The position numbers were made by a program, and so were the translations under genes. From Adiantum capillus-veneris (lineage: Eukaryota; Streptophyta; Polypodiopsida; Polypodiales; Pteridaceae), in the NCBI GenBank assembly GCA_014529385.2, contig CM043957.1:65034003-65098002 (forward strand): a stretch of DNA of 64,000 nt. Direction: 5' to 3'. Every line of letters begins with the position of its first letter. Position 1 is the stretch's first letter. The notes below the pieces were generated by a model, which made no database searches, had not been told where the DNA came from, and saw only the letters and a list, made by a program, of their open reading frames with translations. Positions 1-13,349 of the stretch are shown in pieces.

Positions 1-284
1 CTCTAACACCCCCCCCCCCCCCCGGTCCCAAGTGAGTTGCATGTGTTGGCTAATTTGATTTTGTGGATGATAATGAGCAGATTGGTAACAACCATGATGT
101 CGATGGAGATGGTATTACAAGGGATGCAAATACTCTTGTGCAACTTTCTTCAGCATCCTATTCTTCATAAAAATCTCAGCAAAGAATTTGATGACACAAC
201 AAATAATTAGTATAAATATACACACTTATTTTCTAAGCAATGTTATTTACACTTAACTTCTAATCCATGTCAACAAACTTATGG
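1..284 (+). pseudogene. 5' end of an uncharacterised gene (promoter plus six codons), copy 1
   Basis: This stretch is nearly identical to 29563-29846. It is also related in inverted orientation to the sequence upstream of the minus-strand gene that starts at 29357. It has a 15-base C run (9-23), a TATA-like TATAAATA at 211-218 and an ATG at 267. The ATG opens six codons matching the start of the 29357 gene (Met-Ser-Thr-Asn-x-Trp). The frame then runs straight into LTR sequence at about 285, so only the promoter and N-terminus survive. The left part of this gene copy lies outside the window. That it is a gene start is inferred from the comparison with the other copies. Confidence 0.6.
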
Positions 285-518
285 AAGTTTCCTCTCTAGA
301 AAGCATTGTAAGAAGTTTCCTCTCTTGCACTCTTGAAGGCTGTGACTTAGACAATTGGTAGAGACCTCTCTAGGAATTAGTTAGGCGTCGGTCGATTGTA
401 GGTTGACACCTTATACTTGCTTCTACGCGCCTGCGGGTCGAGCTTCGTCCTTAGGTGACATTACATGTTAGGTGAGCTCTCGCTGTGCTGACGTCTGTCG
501 CGGCGTATTCGTCCAACA
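285..518 (+). repeat. Truncated 5' LTR of element A
   Basis: From about 293 this matches the last 225 bp of the 3' LTR at 27188-27412 and ends in the same GTCCAACA just before the primer site. The upstream 700 bp of the LTR, including its TATA region, are absent and are replaced by the host-gene 5' end at 1-284. A second copy of the same truncation lies at 29847-30080. Confidence 0.8.
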
Positions 519-519
519 T

Positions 520-537
520 TGGCGCCGCTGCCGGGGA
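520..537 (+). other. Primer binding site of element A (tRNA-Asp type)
   Basis: TGGCGCCGCTGCCGGGGA starts two bases after the LTR end. It matches the complement of the 3' end of plant tRNA-Asp with one mismatch, the usual primer site of Tat/Athila-type Ty3 elements. The duplicated fragment carries the same site at 30082-30099. Confidence 0.8.
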
Positions 538-1075
538 CGAAAACCTTAGGTAGGTGACCAAGACTAATCCTTGAGGATTGGGATTTTTGTCTTGCCAAGA
601 GTCTCGCTTTACATTTAGATAGGATCAGAGGGTGGAGGAATCTCTAGGTCTTAGAGGGAGTCTAGGAAGCGTGTGTCTGGCCTAGATCCTTCGACGTAGG
701 TAGAAGAGGTTGACGTAGGTAGTTTTAGGTAGTAGTCGATTCCTAGAGTAGGAGTTGGAGTGGTAGGAGCGGTGAGAGGAGAGCTTGAGAGTCCGGAGAG
801 GCCAAAAAGAAACCAAAAACACCATTATCACGATAGGTAGGAGTAGAGTAAGTAGGACATCATGATTCAGGATCTAGAGCATTTCATGCATGTACACTTG
901 CTTGGTAGAATCATTACAAGTTTGTAAAAGACGCACAAAGACGCAAAAGTGTGTTTGAAAGCCTAATTGAAGTCCAAAAGTTACTATGAGTGTTTCTGAT
1001 AGATCTACAGAGCATCAGGAGCATTCCTGTCAGAAAAAAACTTTAATTTTAAGCAAGAGATATCGTACGAGTAGG

Positions 1076-3067
<1,992 letters not shown>

Positions 3068-3069
<2 letters not shown>

Positions 3070-3920
3070 TACGCGTAGGATGTCTACACGCTAATCTGGG
3101 AGGAATTTTGGGATTTTGAGTTGACCACTGTGTTCAAAAGGTAGGGTTTATCGTAATTTCAACTGGAAAGTGGAAATTTTTCCATATCTTGACAAGATAA
3201 GGCCAGATAGACTGAAATTTCCAAACATCCTACCCAAATAGTGCCAAAACATTATTTTGGGACCAAAACCATAAGATGACTGCATGAGCATGTCTTGCAT
3301 GATATATTGAGTGACTGAAAGGGGTTTCACCTCATTTGGGTAAGAAAATTGGATTCAAAGCGGACTTTAGCACTTTTGACTCAAAAAAGCAAAAACAGGG
3401 ACTTTTGACATCCAAAACAAAATCTAAGCATACCACTGGGTTACTGACATCAAAGGGAAGCTGTGGGACAAGTCAGGGGTCAAATAGGCCAAAAAGACAT
3501 CCTACACGTAGAATGTCTTTTGAGTGATTTGGGACTCCAAACTGAATTCTGAGTATGCCAAAGTGATCAGCAACTCGAGGGGAGCATGGGCTTTGAGTTT
3601 GAAACCATAATGATGAAAAATACATCCTACGCGTAGGATATCTAATGCAAGAAATTGAAGCCAGACTTTGACTTTGAGCATAGTAAGGTGTTATATAGCC
3701 TAAGGCAAGCCTCCTAGTCAATTTTGGTCCAATTTGGAGTTGATTAGACTGATCAATACCATCAACAAGCCGTCGAAACAGATTTCTGACTCATTGATCA
3801 GCTAATAGGTGTCCAAATCAAAACGTAAAAGCAGCTGTAAGCTTAGCACACAACAAGAGGGAACAACAGTGGAAAAATCCAAGAAAAACACAGTAGGAGA
3901 CATCCTACACGTAGGATGTC
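3068..3920. repeat. Leader cluster of the 22-bp palindrome
   Basis: The motif is GACATCCTACG followed by its exact reverse complement, with an ACGCGT centre. Copies lie at 3496-3517, 3621-3642 and 3899-3920, each with one to three changes. A fourth is split by the TIR transposon: left part at 1059-1075, right part at 3068-3084. Spacing of the last three is 125 and 278 bp. The bases before 3621 read GATGAAAAA, as before several copies in the downstream array. Confidence 0.85.
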
Positions 3921-4342
3921 TATTAGGGCATGCTGCAAAGAAAATTTGACCCTGCATAGATAGTGAGATTCCATTTGGCTTAAGGGTTCCAGAACTTCTT
4001 TCAGAAGAGAATTTGGACCTTGTTTGCTCATTTGACGAAGCAAAGACTGAATTCAGATTTTTCGCGTAAATTGACCAACATCAGAGGGAATTACTATTTC
4101 AGATTAGCAAACCTAATCCAGAACAGCAGTAGTGTATAAAATACAGTAGTGGTTGAGATTAACTCTCCAGTTATACCAATCATTACTAAGATAACCTCTA
4201 GCAGATAAATGATTTGATTCGATTGTCGAAATTAAAACGCTTGTGAACAGGTATATTCAGCAACAGAGCAAGAAGTTGTGCAGAAACTGACCCATTGCCC
4301 GGTGAGTGGTTGAATTTGTGATAAATTGCATTGATAATTTTG

Positions 4343-4714
4343 ATGAATTTAAGATCAGGAAGATACATTGTTAGAGACCAAAAAGTGGTAGGTGACCAAG
4401 GTAGCTTAGTGTCCACAGCAGAGAGTGCAACTCAGGCAAGACTAGATACGCTAGCACCGATTATTGAGGAAGGTAGTGATACTGACACTTCGTCAGACAA
4501 ATATTTCCTCATGATGGGTAGTCAACAACCAAGAGGTTTCACCTATGATGGACCTATGCGAGAAGGAAGCACTTCCCAAAATCCTTTGAATGATTCCAGG
4601 CTCACGGTGATCTTCTTGGAGAGAACAAACTCGAGAGGAGCCCTAGTCTATTATGACTATCAAGGCCGCAAGTGCATTGTATCGAAGAGAGGCCAGCTCA
4701 AAGATTGGAGATAA
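4343..4714 (+). pseudogene. gag N-terminal part, element A
   Basis: The frame opens with Met-Asn-Leu-Arg-Ser-Gly-Arg, a start commonly seen in plant Ty3 gag proteins. I chose this ATG over upstream alternatives for that reason. About 124 residues follow, acidic and low in recognisable motifs, before a TAA at 4712. Related sequence continues in other frames to the next ORF at 4813, so at least one frameshift separates the two parts. Gag forms the cytoplasmic virus-like particle that packages the element's RNA. Confidence 0.6.
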
Positions 4715-4812
4715 TCCGAGTGTATGATGATGGAGATAGGTTATGAGATGAAAAGGGGAACCATTATTTAATAGTTAGTAACCCTGAAGATTACAACAGA
4801 TATGGAGATAAC

Positions 4813-6531
4813 GTGGCGAAAGGGAAAATGGTTTCAGAAACTCAAGAACCGCCACCAAACATTGATCGGACCGGAGCTATATTTATGTATGATAAGAAAA
4901 CAACCAGGGTTCCAACTTATAATAAGAATGTGGGAATCTACAAACATAAGAGCGAGGGTATAGTCTCTTACTTTCGCAGCAAAGAACCATACGTAAACGA
5001 ACTAAGCAAAGACAAGGTTCTTTACTTATTTTCTTATGAAACTGCTACGGAGAAGGGCATAGTTTTTGTTGATAGATACGGGCAAGAATACCAACGTATT
5101 CTCCCAGAGGAAGTAGAGAGAGAAATAGGCCCAGGAGCATCAGCATTTGCCCCTGAGGAAGTGCCAAGAGCTGCCCACACCCGAAGCAAGTCAACGAATC
5201 CTTTTTCAGATGAGTATGACACTACCTCACATTCCACCCGACCGCAAGCATTCAACAACCAAGACCAACCAGCAAACCAGCCATCATTGCAGGCATGGCT
5301 TCGACAAAGTGCAACAATCGAACCAGACCGAAACCGAGATGGTTATCAAGCCGCACGAGGGCTCAGGGATTTGCAAGAACCACCACTCTATTCAAGGTAT
5401 CAGGCAGAGAGTAAGCCAAAGACTCAAGGGTCAACAGAGCCTGGAGGACCACCCATGGAACGAGTTCGAAGAGAAGGACCACCTCCAGCGAGAACCGTTA
5501 GAAATTATGGCTTAGGAGCACCATTGGGAGAGGAACCAGCCTATTACCGAAGGCCTGAGGAGGTGTATCGACTGGGACGGGGTGATCCAATGGTGAGGTT
5601 TGTAGACCATCGAGGAATTAGACCCTCTCAAGTGCAAAAATGGATAAACAAGAAATACACAGGAAGCAGAGACCCAAGAGATCATGTAGCAGCCTTTGTG
5701 CGTGTAATTAGAGCCGAAGAGGTGTTAGATTTTCCCACCCAATTTGCAGGGTTTGGACTAACCCTAGAGGAAGATGCTGCCACCTGGTTTGACTTTGTAG
5801 AGCGTAGAGACTTTGAGTCGATGGAGGAAGTGTTTGACGAGTTTATTGAGGAATTCTCTCAAAGGGGAATAACTCATAATACCGTCTCACAAATCCATAA
5901 ATTCAAACAAAAAGATGGAGAATCTATACGAAAGGCATCCCTAAGACTAAAAAGATATGTTAACTTCTGTCCTGTTGAAGAACTACCAACTCAGTCCAGA
6001 CTTATGCTGATATTCATCCAAGGACTAAGGAATGAAGATCTCCAGAAAGACTTACATATGAAGAGGAGCACGACGTTGAATGAGTTGACCAAGGAGGCTC
6101 TTTACCTTATGGACAATTGTGGCGTTTACAAGGAAGGGGAGTTCAAGGACCTTGATGACGATTCATCTTCACAAAAAAGTGGAAGCAAGTCTTCTAAGAC
6201 AGTATCAAAAGGAGAAGTAGCGGTAAACCAAGAGCTTCTCGTAGATGAAGTGCTAAAAAAGATCAACTTGTACACCAAACCCCAGGCTAAACAGCCCAAG
6301 TGGTGTGCTATTGAACAAAAATGGACAAACCATGGGACCGAGGAATGTTATTATAACAAGGGATATGTGAGAGAGAGACCTTACGCTCCCCAAGCTCCAG
6401 TAGCTTCCCCTCAAGTTCCACCGATGCCTAGATATCAAGCAAGCAACTTACCAGGACCTGTAGGTGTAGAAGACCACAACCGGTGTTCGGGCAACAACCA
6501 CCCCTACCAGGATTACGACCAGTTGGTATAA
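4813..6531 (+). pseudogene. gag capsid region, element A
   Basis: A 572-codon uninterrupted frame. Residues 1-250 are low-complexity and rich in Pro, Arg and Gln. From about residue 265 to 440 it resembles the retrotransposon gag (capsid) domain: a helical region with an AATWFDF segment, then a stretch on a short polymerised subdomain ending near residues 430-440. A Ser/Lys-rich linker follows. In the family this protein builds the particle shell. The frame stops at 6529, and the nucleocapsid part continues in another frame from 6570, so this copy cannot make a full gag-pol product. The 4813 start is a frame boundary and not a true initiation codon. Confidence 0.75.
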
Positions 6532-6569
6532 GATACACACCAAGAGTAACTGAATCATAACAAAAGGCT

Positions 6570-7028
6570 TTGGTGCCTATGCATGCATATTATGAAGATC
6601 CCAATGGATATGCGGCAAACCCTGTCTATTATCCACTGGAAGAACCCTCGACACCAGAACCATGGAGCATGATAGGGAATCAAGGAGCACCAACTACTGC
6701 ACAGGCTGCGGGAGAAGGAAGATATAGCCTAGATGAACGAACACTGATGTTCATAGCCAATGGAGGCATGGGCGGACAGAGGCGTGCTTAACAACAAAGA
6801 GGAGCTCAAGGAGCACCTCAACAACCCAAGGGACCCTGCTACAAGTGTGGAGGAGACCATTGGTTGAGAGACTGCCCTCATGATGAAATCATTAGAGTCA
6901 ATGCGTATTGCCCAGAATGTGGAATTACTCATTTGATTCCGGATTGCTCTAAAAAACCCGAGCAAGGGAGCAAAAACCACCTTGAACATGTTAGAAACAG
7001 TACCTTCCAATGGAGGATTGGAAAATGA
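6570..7028 (+). pseudogene. gag nucleocapsid region with zinc knuckle, element A
   Basis: One frame runs from 6570 to 7028 with a single internal TAA at 6789. After the stop it encodes a classic CCHC zinc knuckle (CYKCGGDHWLRDC, about 6837-6875). A second Cys-rich motif of the form C-x2-C-x4-H-x5-C follows (about 6909-6950). Zinc knuckles bind the packaged RNA. The frame ends shortly after, and the next ORF starts inside it in another frame at 6982, so a shift between them is required. Confidence 0.7.
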
Positions 7029-7974
7029 AACAATCATACCTATTCAGGCGGTAACACGGGCCCAAGCCCAAAGAAGGACGACTGAACCCATAGTTGAAGA
7101 ACCAAAAACCGATGCCCAAAGTTCAAAAACGAAAAATCAGAGAAGCACTTGGAAAGCTAGAAAGGCGCGTAGGAAAGCCAGGAAAGAACGAGAGCAAACA
7201 TCCCTATCCGAGGAGTTGAAACATACCAAGGACAGATTGGAGCGGTTAGAGGATCTAGCTAGCTTAAGCTCACACACCACAGCAGTAATACCACCCAAGG
7301 AAATAGCAGAACCCAAAAGTGCAGGATCAGCAGGATCTATACTGGCAGACAAGGTAAACGAGCAGTTGGATGCGTTTCTAAAAGCTTATGAAGCTCGACT
7401 TAAAAAGAACCAAACCCAGGAGCAAAGGTGGATGACTTACCCATATGCAAAAATAGAAAAACAGAGGCTGGATATGTGTAGAAAGATGATCGAGATGGTT
7501 CAATCATTGATGGAAGAACCGTTGGGTAAACCTGCAAATTGGCATGAGGCACCAGCTCCAACCCGTATCCAACCAACGCCAGAGAAACCTGAGGAAACAA
7601 AGGAAAGACTCACTAATGACTATGAGTCCAGAGGAGAGCCTATCATAGTGCCAAATACCACCGATGGGTCAAGTGACGGGTTCCAGCCTAAGATATTGAC
7701 AGAAATGGGTAAGGACTCTAACGGTCTAGATGATCTGTGGAAGCAAATCCATGACGCCAACGAGGCTAATAGGATGAGCAACCACATGACTAGCATGAGA
7801 AAAGAAAAGAATGTGATCTTACCTCCTATTGAAGAATTGGAGGCAAGATCTCAGATGAACTTTGAGATACATTCACAAGGGGGAGACCAAGGATCCATTA
7901 GTTCGGGGCACATCCAACCAGACTCTTTGAGAACTTTACCCTCTTACCTAGGAGAGTACGAAGCTAAGTCGTAA
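6982..7974 (+). pseudogene. gag-pol linker with basic and coiled-coil segments, element A
   Basis: A 330-codon frame between the zinc knuckles and the protease. It has a strongly basic patch rich in Arg, Lys and Ala (about residues 55-75), then a heptad-like Leu/Glu stretch near residues 75-95. The rest is charged and without a recognised fold. It ends at a TAA (7972-7974) but continues in the same frame into the protease ORF, so the stop looks like a point mutation in one long ancestral gag-pol frame. Confidence 0.5.
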
Positions 7975-9198
7975 GTGAGAGCAATCCCATCTCAAAGACT
8001 TTCTTCTAACAAGGTGATGGATTCGCAAGGATTGATTGAGTTGTTATCCACTCCGGTGGCATGCACAATCACGTTAGCAGAACTCCTAAGGTTAAGGCCA
8101 AACATGTGGACCACAGTAGGAAAATTCCTAGAAAAATTTGGAGTGAAAGACCCCACCTTGAAGCTACAAGAAGGGATCAGAGAGTTAGACAGGCCTCAAC
8201 TAAACACTAGGCCAGTACCATTGAATAAGGTTGGAGAATATTGTGAGGGAGAAGACGGAAACACCACGCTACCGGTAGAATTCCAAGGAGTATTTTCCAA
8301 GGCTATTCTTGACAGTGGAGCGGGGGTTGCAATCACCACCATGGAAATCTGGAAAAAATGGGAAAAACCAGCTTTGAGGGCTACCCGAATGAAACTGCAA
8401 TTGGCAGATGGGTTCATGGAGAATCCATTAGGACTCTTAGAAAAAGTGATTGTCACTTCGTGCGGAATTGAGTATGAGCATACATTTGCAATAGTCGATT
8501 TTGACAAAAAGAACAATTATGAGATCATCTTGGGACGACCATTCATGCGACAACTGAAGATGGTCCAAGATTGGGTTTATGACCACATATACCTCAGACA
8601 TGGCGAGACAACAACTAAAATACACCTGAAAGACCATAGTTACAAAGATGTGAACCAAACACCTGTGGAAGAGTTTGATTCAGCTACAGTAGCAGGATCA
8701 AAACTACCAGCATGGTTAGGGCACCTAAAAGAGATATGTATGTGCGGAGCTTCACATTGTGGAAGCTTAAGAAAAGAGGAATGCATCTTAGAAAGAGCAA
8801 TTGAGGACAAGGAGTATATTACGGAACCTTTCCCTGAAGATGCCTTGGAACCTCTAGAATGGGAACACATACTAGCAACATTGGATGTCTGTACCATTAC
8901 CGACAGTCCAACAACAAAATTTTGTGATAAGGATGGCTATGATGTGTTACCCTATTACATGGTAAGCGTTGTGCCAGAAAAGGAGACGGTAGAACCACCA
9001 GAACAAGAAGAGTTTTACAACTCCTCTGAACATTTGGAAGTAAATGATGATGCAGATAATGAGTGTTCAGACACCTCAAGTGAGCGTGGAAGGGAAGCCG
9101 AGAATATCAAGTTTTATGATTTTGCTAACCAATACCCTAGACGCCAAGAACGCTATAGGAGGAAACGAGCAGGAAACAAAGAGAGAGAGAGAACCTGA
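7975..9198 (+). pseudogene. Retropepsin (aspartic protease) region, element A
   Basis: The frame continues from the linker after an in-frame TAA. The catalytic motif Asp-Ser-Gly-Ala is at 8311-8322, followed by a flap-like hydrophobic segment and the C-terminal ILGRPFM motif (about 8527-8547), the standard layout of plant Ty3 proteases. The enzyme would cut the gag-pol polyprotein inside the particle. The last 170 residues are acidic and form a linker to RT. The active-site residues are intact, but the 5' boundary is a stop codon, so initiation from 7975 (GTG) is not real. Confidence 0.8.
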
Positions 9199-9437
9199 TG
9201 CCCAGGATAAAAGGTAAAACTCACTATTTGATGCTTTTAAAAGCAGAGGATTGTATAAAAGATCAAATATCAGGAAAATTCTCAAAAAATCGAATAGAAC
9301 GAACACGAGAGGAAATAAAACAGGTACGAAAAGCTAAAACCGAAACAAAATCACAAAAATCAAAAAAATAAATAACAAAGGACCAAGAGTGGACCAAACT
9401 GGAGCGTAAACAGAAATACCAAGAACTGAAATGGTCT
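9199..9437 (+). other. Degenerate protease-RT linker
   Basis: A-rich sequence with stops in all frames between the protease and RT ORFs. Nothing recognisable is encoded; it is probably decayed linker. Confidence 0.4.
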
Positions 9438-10592
9438 TTGAGAGAGATATGGACTATGGAAGAAGATAGTGATGGTAAAGGGGGGTCAGAAAAGGGGAAT
9501 ATGAATGTACCATCACACTATCGAAAGTTTACTATCCAGAACAGAAAAATCATCATGACACCACCAGTCAGGGAAAGAACCAACCAAGAATCTTACGATG
9601 GGCCTGAAAATGCAAAAAAGATAGACCTCGCGGAACCAGGTGAAAAACCTCAGCCAGTCTATATAGCTAACGATTTAGAGCCTGAGGAGGAAGCACAGCT
9701 TAGACAACTTCTCAAGAAGTATAAAGATGTGTTCGCTTGGTCTTATAACGATCTCAAAGGAGTTGATCCATTGATATGCCAACATACAATTCCTTTGAAA
9801 TCGGATGAAAAACCTAGCAAACAACGTCCTTATACATATAATGACACATTTGCTAAACGAATCAAAGAAGAGATTGATAAACTGATGGAAGCGGAATTCA
9901 TCTATGAGATTGAACATACAGATTGGGTGTCACCCATTGGGGTAGTTCCCAAAAAGAATGGAAAATTGCGCGTGTGTATAAACCTCAAGAAGGTGAATGC
10001 AACAACCATAAGGGATAATTATCCCTTGCCAATTACAGAACATGTACTTGAGTGAGTGGCCGGGAAACAGGCTTATTCCTTTCTGGATGGGTTTTCAGGA
10101 TACAACCAACTGGCAATAGCAAGGGAGGATCAACACAAAACAGAGTTTGCCACAAAATGCGGGATTTATGTGTATCGAGTTATGCCATTTGGTTTAACTA
10201 GTGCACCAGCCACTTTCCAAAGGTTAATGACTCACGCATTCAAGGAATACCTAAGAATATTCTTAGAAATTCACATGGATGACCTGTGTGTACACTCTCT
10301 TCTGCGAGAGGAACATATGGACCATTTTCAAAAGGTCTTTGAAAAGTGCAGGACATATCGAATCTGTTTTAACCAAGAAAAGTGTGTATTTATGGTTAAG
10401 CAAGGACGAATCTTAGGACACATTGTCTCAAGAAATGGCAAAACCACAGACCTAGACAAAGTCAAAGTCATTGTAGACCTGCCCAGGCCTACTAATGCGA
10501 AACAAGTGCAATCCTTCATGGGACACTGCGGATTTATCGAAGATTCATATACATGTATGCGGTTATCGCACAACCTCTGTATCGTTTGCTAG
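9438..10592 (+). pseudogene. Reverse transcriptase region, element A
   Basis: Typical Ty3 RT. The VSPIGVVPKKNGKLR block lies at about 9925-9970, the FLDGFSGYNQ block near 10080, the MPFGLTSAPATFQ block near 10182, and the catalytic Met-Asp-Asp at 10275-10283 in the place of the usual YxDD. The frame is broken by a TGA at 10053 between the first two blocks. A shift near 10535 moves the end of RT into the frame of the RNase H ORF. The enzyme would copy element RNA to DNA from the tRNA primer bound at 520. Confidence 0.9.
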
Positions 10593-11236
10593 TCAATTTC
10601 GAATGGACCGAGGAGTGTGAAACTTCATTCCAAAAGCTGAAGGAAAACCTTATATCAGCACCTGTACTAAAGGCACCAGATTGGGAAAAGATATTCCATG
10701 TGTACATTGATGCTTCAGTATATGCCATTGGAAGTATTCTAGCTCAACCTGGAGACGGAACAATGGATTTTCCGGTTTGCTATGCGAGCCAACAGTTAAA
10801 CAGTGCAGAAAAGAACTACACAACCACCGAGAGGGAAGGGTTAGGAATGATTTATGCTGTAAAGAAATTTCGGCATTATTTGCTTGCAAACAAATTTGTG
10901 TTCTTCACAGATCATCAAGCTCTTTTGTACCTAGTAAATAAACATTGCAATACATGGAGAATCGTACGCTGGTTTATTATATTGCTAGAATTTGACTTCA
11001 CAGTGGTGGTCAAAAAGGGTAAAACCCATCTACGAGCAGATCATCTTTCAAGGATACACGACGGAGAAGCTCCTGAAGGAGTAGATGATGACATACCAGA
11101 TGCTTATCTTTTCAACATTGAAATGGTACCCAAATGGTCTCTGGAAATTGTTAGCATTCTCTCCTTCGAAAGTGAGTTTGATAATACGGAATGCGGATCC
11201 AAACAACAAACAATTCGACAAACAAAAAACTTCTAG
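10553..11236 (+). pseudogene. RNase H region, element A
   Basis: The frame picks up the last RT helices, then encodes the Ty3-type RNase H: the YIDASVYAIG strand with the first acidic residue near 10701, the TTTEREGLG segment near 10822, and FFTDHQALLYL near 10903. It ends with the LSRI motif that closes this domain in plant Ty3 elements (about 11047). It would degrade RNA in the RNA-DNA hybrid. No second (archaeal-type) RNase H, usual in angiosperm Tat elements, is visible before integrase. A TAG at 11234 ends the frame, but the same frame continues into the next module. Confidence 0.85.
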
Positions 11237-11497
11237 TTGATAGCAGGACGGCTGTATCATCTTGGATCTGACCTAATCCTACGATTATGTATAAATCCGG
11301 AAGAATTCGAGTGCTACCTTGAAGAGGCACATGTCCAGGGTTGTGCATTTCAGTGTTCAATAGTGAAGACACACCAGAGACTGAAACAATTAGGGGTTTA
11401 CTGGCCAACTATGTATGCGGATACACATTCTTATGTTACCAATTGTACGATATTTAATGCCAAACACCAATGGATCACGCAACTTTGTTTCAGGTAA
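11237..11497 (+). pseudogene. First H2C2-like zinc-binding module, element A
   Basis: In frame with RNase H after a TAG. It has the layout of an integrase N-terminal zinc domain: LYHLGSD, then a His about 30 residues later in EEAHVQG, a WPTMYADTH segment and a CTIF end. The usual second His and the final CxxC pattern are eroded (the end reads CTIFNAKH). A second, better-preserved module follows at 11500-11840, so the zinc region appears duplicated. Confidence 0.55.
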
Positions 11498-12983
11498 ACA
11501 TAGCACCTACATGGATTCAATATATCATTGACTTCTTAACCACCAGGACGTTCCTTGAGAACATCACAAGAGCACGGGAAAAAGCTATAGAGTTGGACGC
11601 TCACAACTTTCAATTAATTGAGAACCAACTCTATAAGCGGGGAAAGGACAACAACTTAGAATTTGTGCAAGTGAAAGCGAATACCTGCTGATTCTAGAAC
11701 ATGCACATAGCGAAATAAGTGGAGGCCATTTTTTGGGCGATAAGATGGCAAAAATTGTCTTAACCGCAGGAATTTGGTGGCCTACATTGCACATGGATGC
11801 TGAAGAGCTTGTAAAGCGTTGTGATGCATGTCAACGCACCAAGATGCCAATAAAAAGAGATGAGATGCCATTATGGCCAATGATGGGAGCAAGAGCATTT
11901 GCAAAATGGGGCATTGATTTTGTGGGACCTATATCACCCCCTGCATATCGCACTCATACCCAATATATCATTGTGGCTGCGGAATATCTCACAAAATGGG
12001 TCGAAGCCAAAGCAACACAAAAAGTTGATGCACGCACCACAGCACAATTTTTGTATGAGAATGTTTTTGTACATTACGGGTTACCAATAGAAATTGTCAG
12101 TGACCGTGGAACACATTTTCTCAATGAAGTCATTGAATATCTGCTAGAGGAATTCATGGTAATACATAGAAAATCCGCACCATACCATCCACAGGACAAT
12201 GGGAAAGTTGAGGCCACAAATAAAACACTATGCACGGTTCTCACTAAAATAGTGTCAGAATCAAGAACATATTGGGATCAGCAGCTACACTCAACACTAT
12301 GGGCATATAGGGTAGCTTACAAAACATCAATAGGAACAACACCATACAACATGGTATTTGGCCTAAATGCTATACTACCCATAGAGTTTTTAATCCCAAC
12401 TCTACGAGTAGCAAAAATCTTGGAATGGACAGAGCATGAGCTCTCTTCAAGGATTGATGATCTTGAAAAGCTAGATGAACTCCGCTTACGAGCTGTCACT
12501 TCAATCTATGCTAACAAGAGAAGACAAAAGGAATTTTTTGACAAACATGTGCGTACCAAAGAGTTTAAAACAAGTGATTACGTACTTGTTTATACCTTGA
12601 AGCAACATGCCAAGAAACTTAAAAAGCGAGGGATGGGACCATTTGTGACTAGTGATCTATCACAAAGTGGGGCTATCAAGCTTGCTACAGTAGCAGCTGA
12701 AGAAATGCTACACTGGATTAGTGGATGTCGACTGAGGAGGTATCATCTACCACTCACACAGGAGATGCTCCAACAAATTCATCAAGGAAAACAAAGAATG
12801 AAGGAAAAACAGCGAGTACGGGAGGAAGCTCAAGCCGAAGCACAAGAACGCATTACAAAAAGACGGCTTCTGCGACAACAACAACAAAGTGGACCAACAT
12901 TGAGAATACATTCCATTCGACTGACGAAGTTGGAGGAGGAAACAGTGGAGCCAATAATTACGGTAAAAGTGGGCAGCAATTAA
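11498..12983 (+). pseudogene. Integrase with second zinc module and catalytic core, element A
   Basis: The second zinc module starts in the frame of 11470-11691 (LYKRGKDN) and, after a shift, continues from 11733 with HAHSEISGGH, WWPTLHMDA and CDACQ. The DDE core follows in one frame: the first Asp in GIDFVGP at 11916-11918, the second in VSDRGTHF at 12102-12104, and the Glu in NGKVEATN at 12210-12212. The C-terminal DNA-binding part runs to a TAA at 12981. Integrase inserts the DNA copy into the genome. All three catalytic residues are present. The frame does not end here: retropepsin-like sequence continues in phase after the TAA. Confidence 0.88.
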
Positions 12984-13349
12984 GTTGAATCAACAGCATT
13001 GCTTGATTCGAATGCTCAAGAAAATTTTATCTCTTACGGATTATACCAACAGCTCAAAGTCACAGATCAACTTCATCCTACTCCTCAAGTACTGGAAAGT
13101 AACACATCACACCCATTGAAAACATTGGGATGGGCTATATTGCATGTATATATACATCAATATATTTACCCACAGAAATTCTATGTGGTGACAGATGAAA
13201 GCACACAACACCAAATGATGTTGGGGCAACCTTGGCAAAAAGAATACAATGTGCAGATAGATTGGAAAGCAAAGGCGGTCAAAATTCAACATGAACATGA
13301 ACAACAGGTGATAGCTTTTGCTCAGCAATACAAGCATGATCAACTGTAA
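12984..13349 (+). pseudogene. Second retropepsin-like domain downstream of integrase, element A
   Basis: In phase with integrase after one TAA. It reads Leu-Leu-Asp-Ser-Asn-Ala at 12999-13016, then an ENFIS helix start, a Gly-Trp-Ala-Ile strand, and MLGQPWQKEYNVQIDW near the end. These match the order of an aspartic-protease domain: D-S/T-G, flap, then hydrophobic-hydrophobic-Gly-x-Pro-Trp. The Gly of the D-S-G triad is Asn (13011-13013), so it may be non-catalytic. About 115 residues long, a normal size for this fold. It is distinct from the upstream protease at 8311. It could be a gag-cleaving duplicate, a dimer partner, or a captured cellular domain. Confidence 0.65.

Noticed and set aside
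5034-5258. Minus-strand ORFs inside gag, pol and other element genes
   Set aside because: They are shadows of the plus-strand coding frames and carry no motifs.
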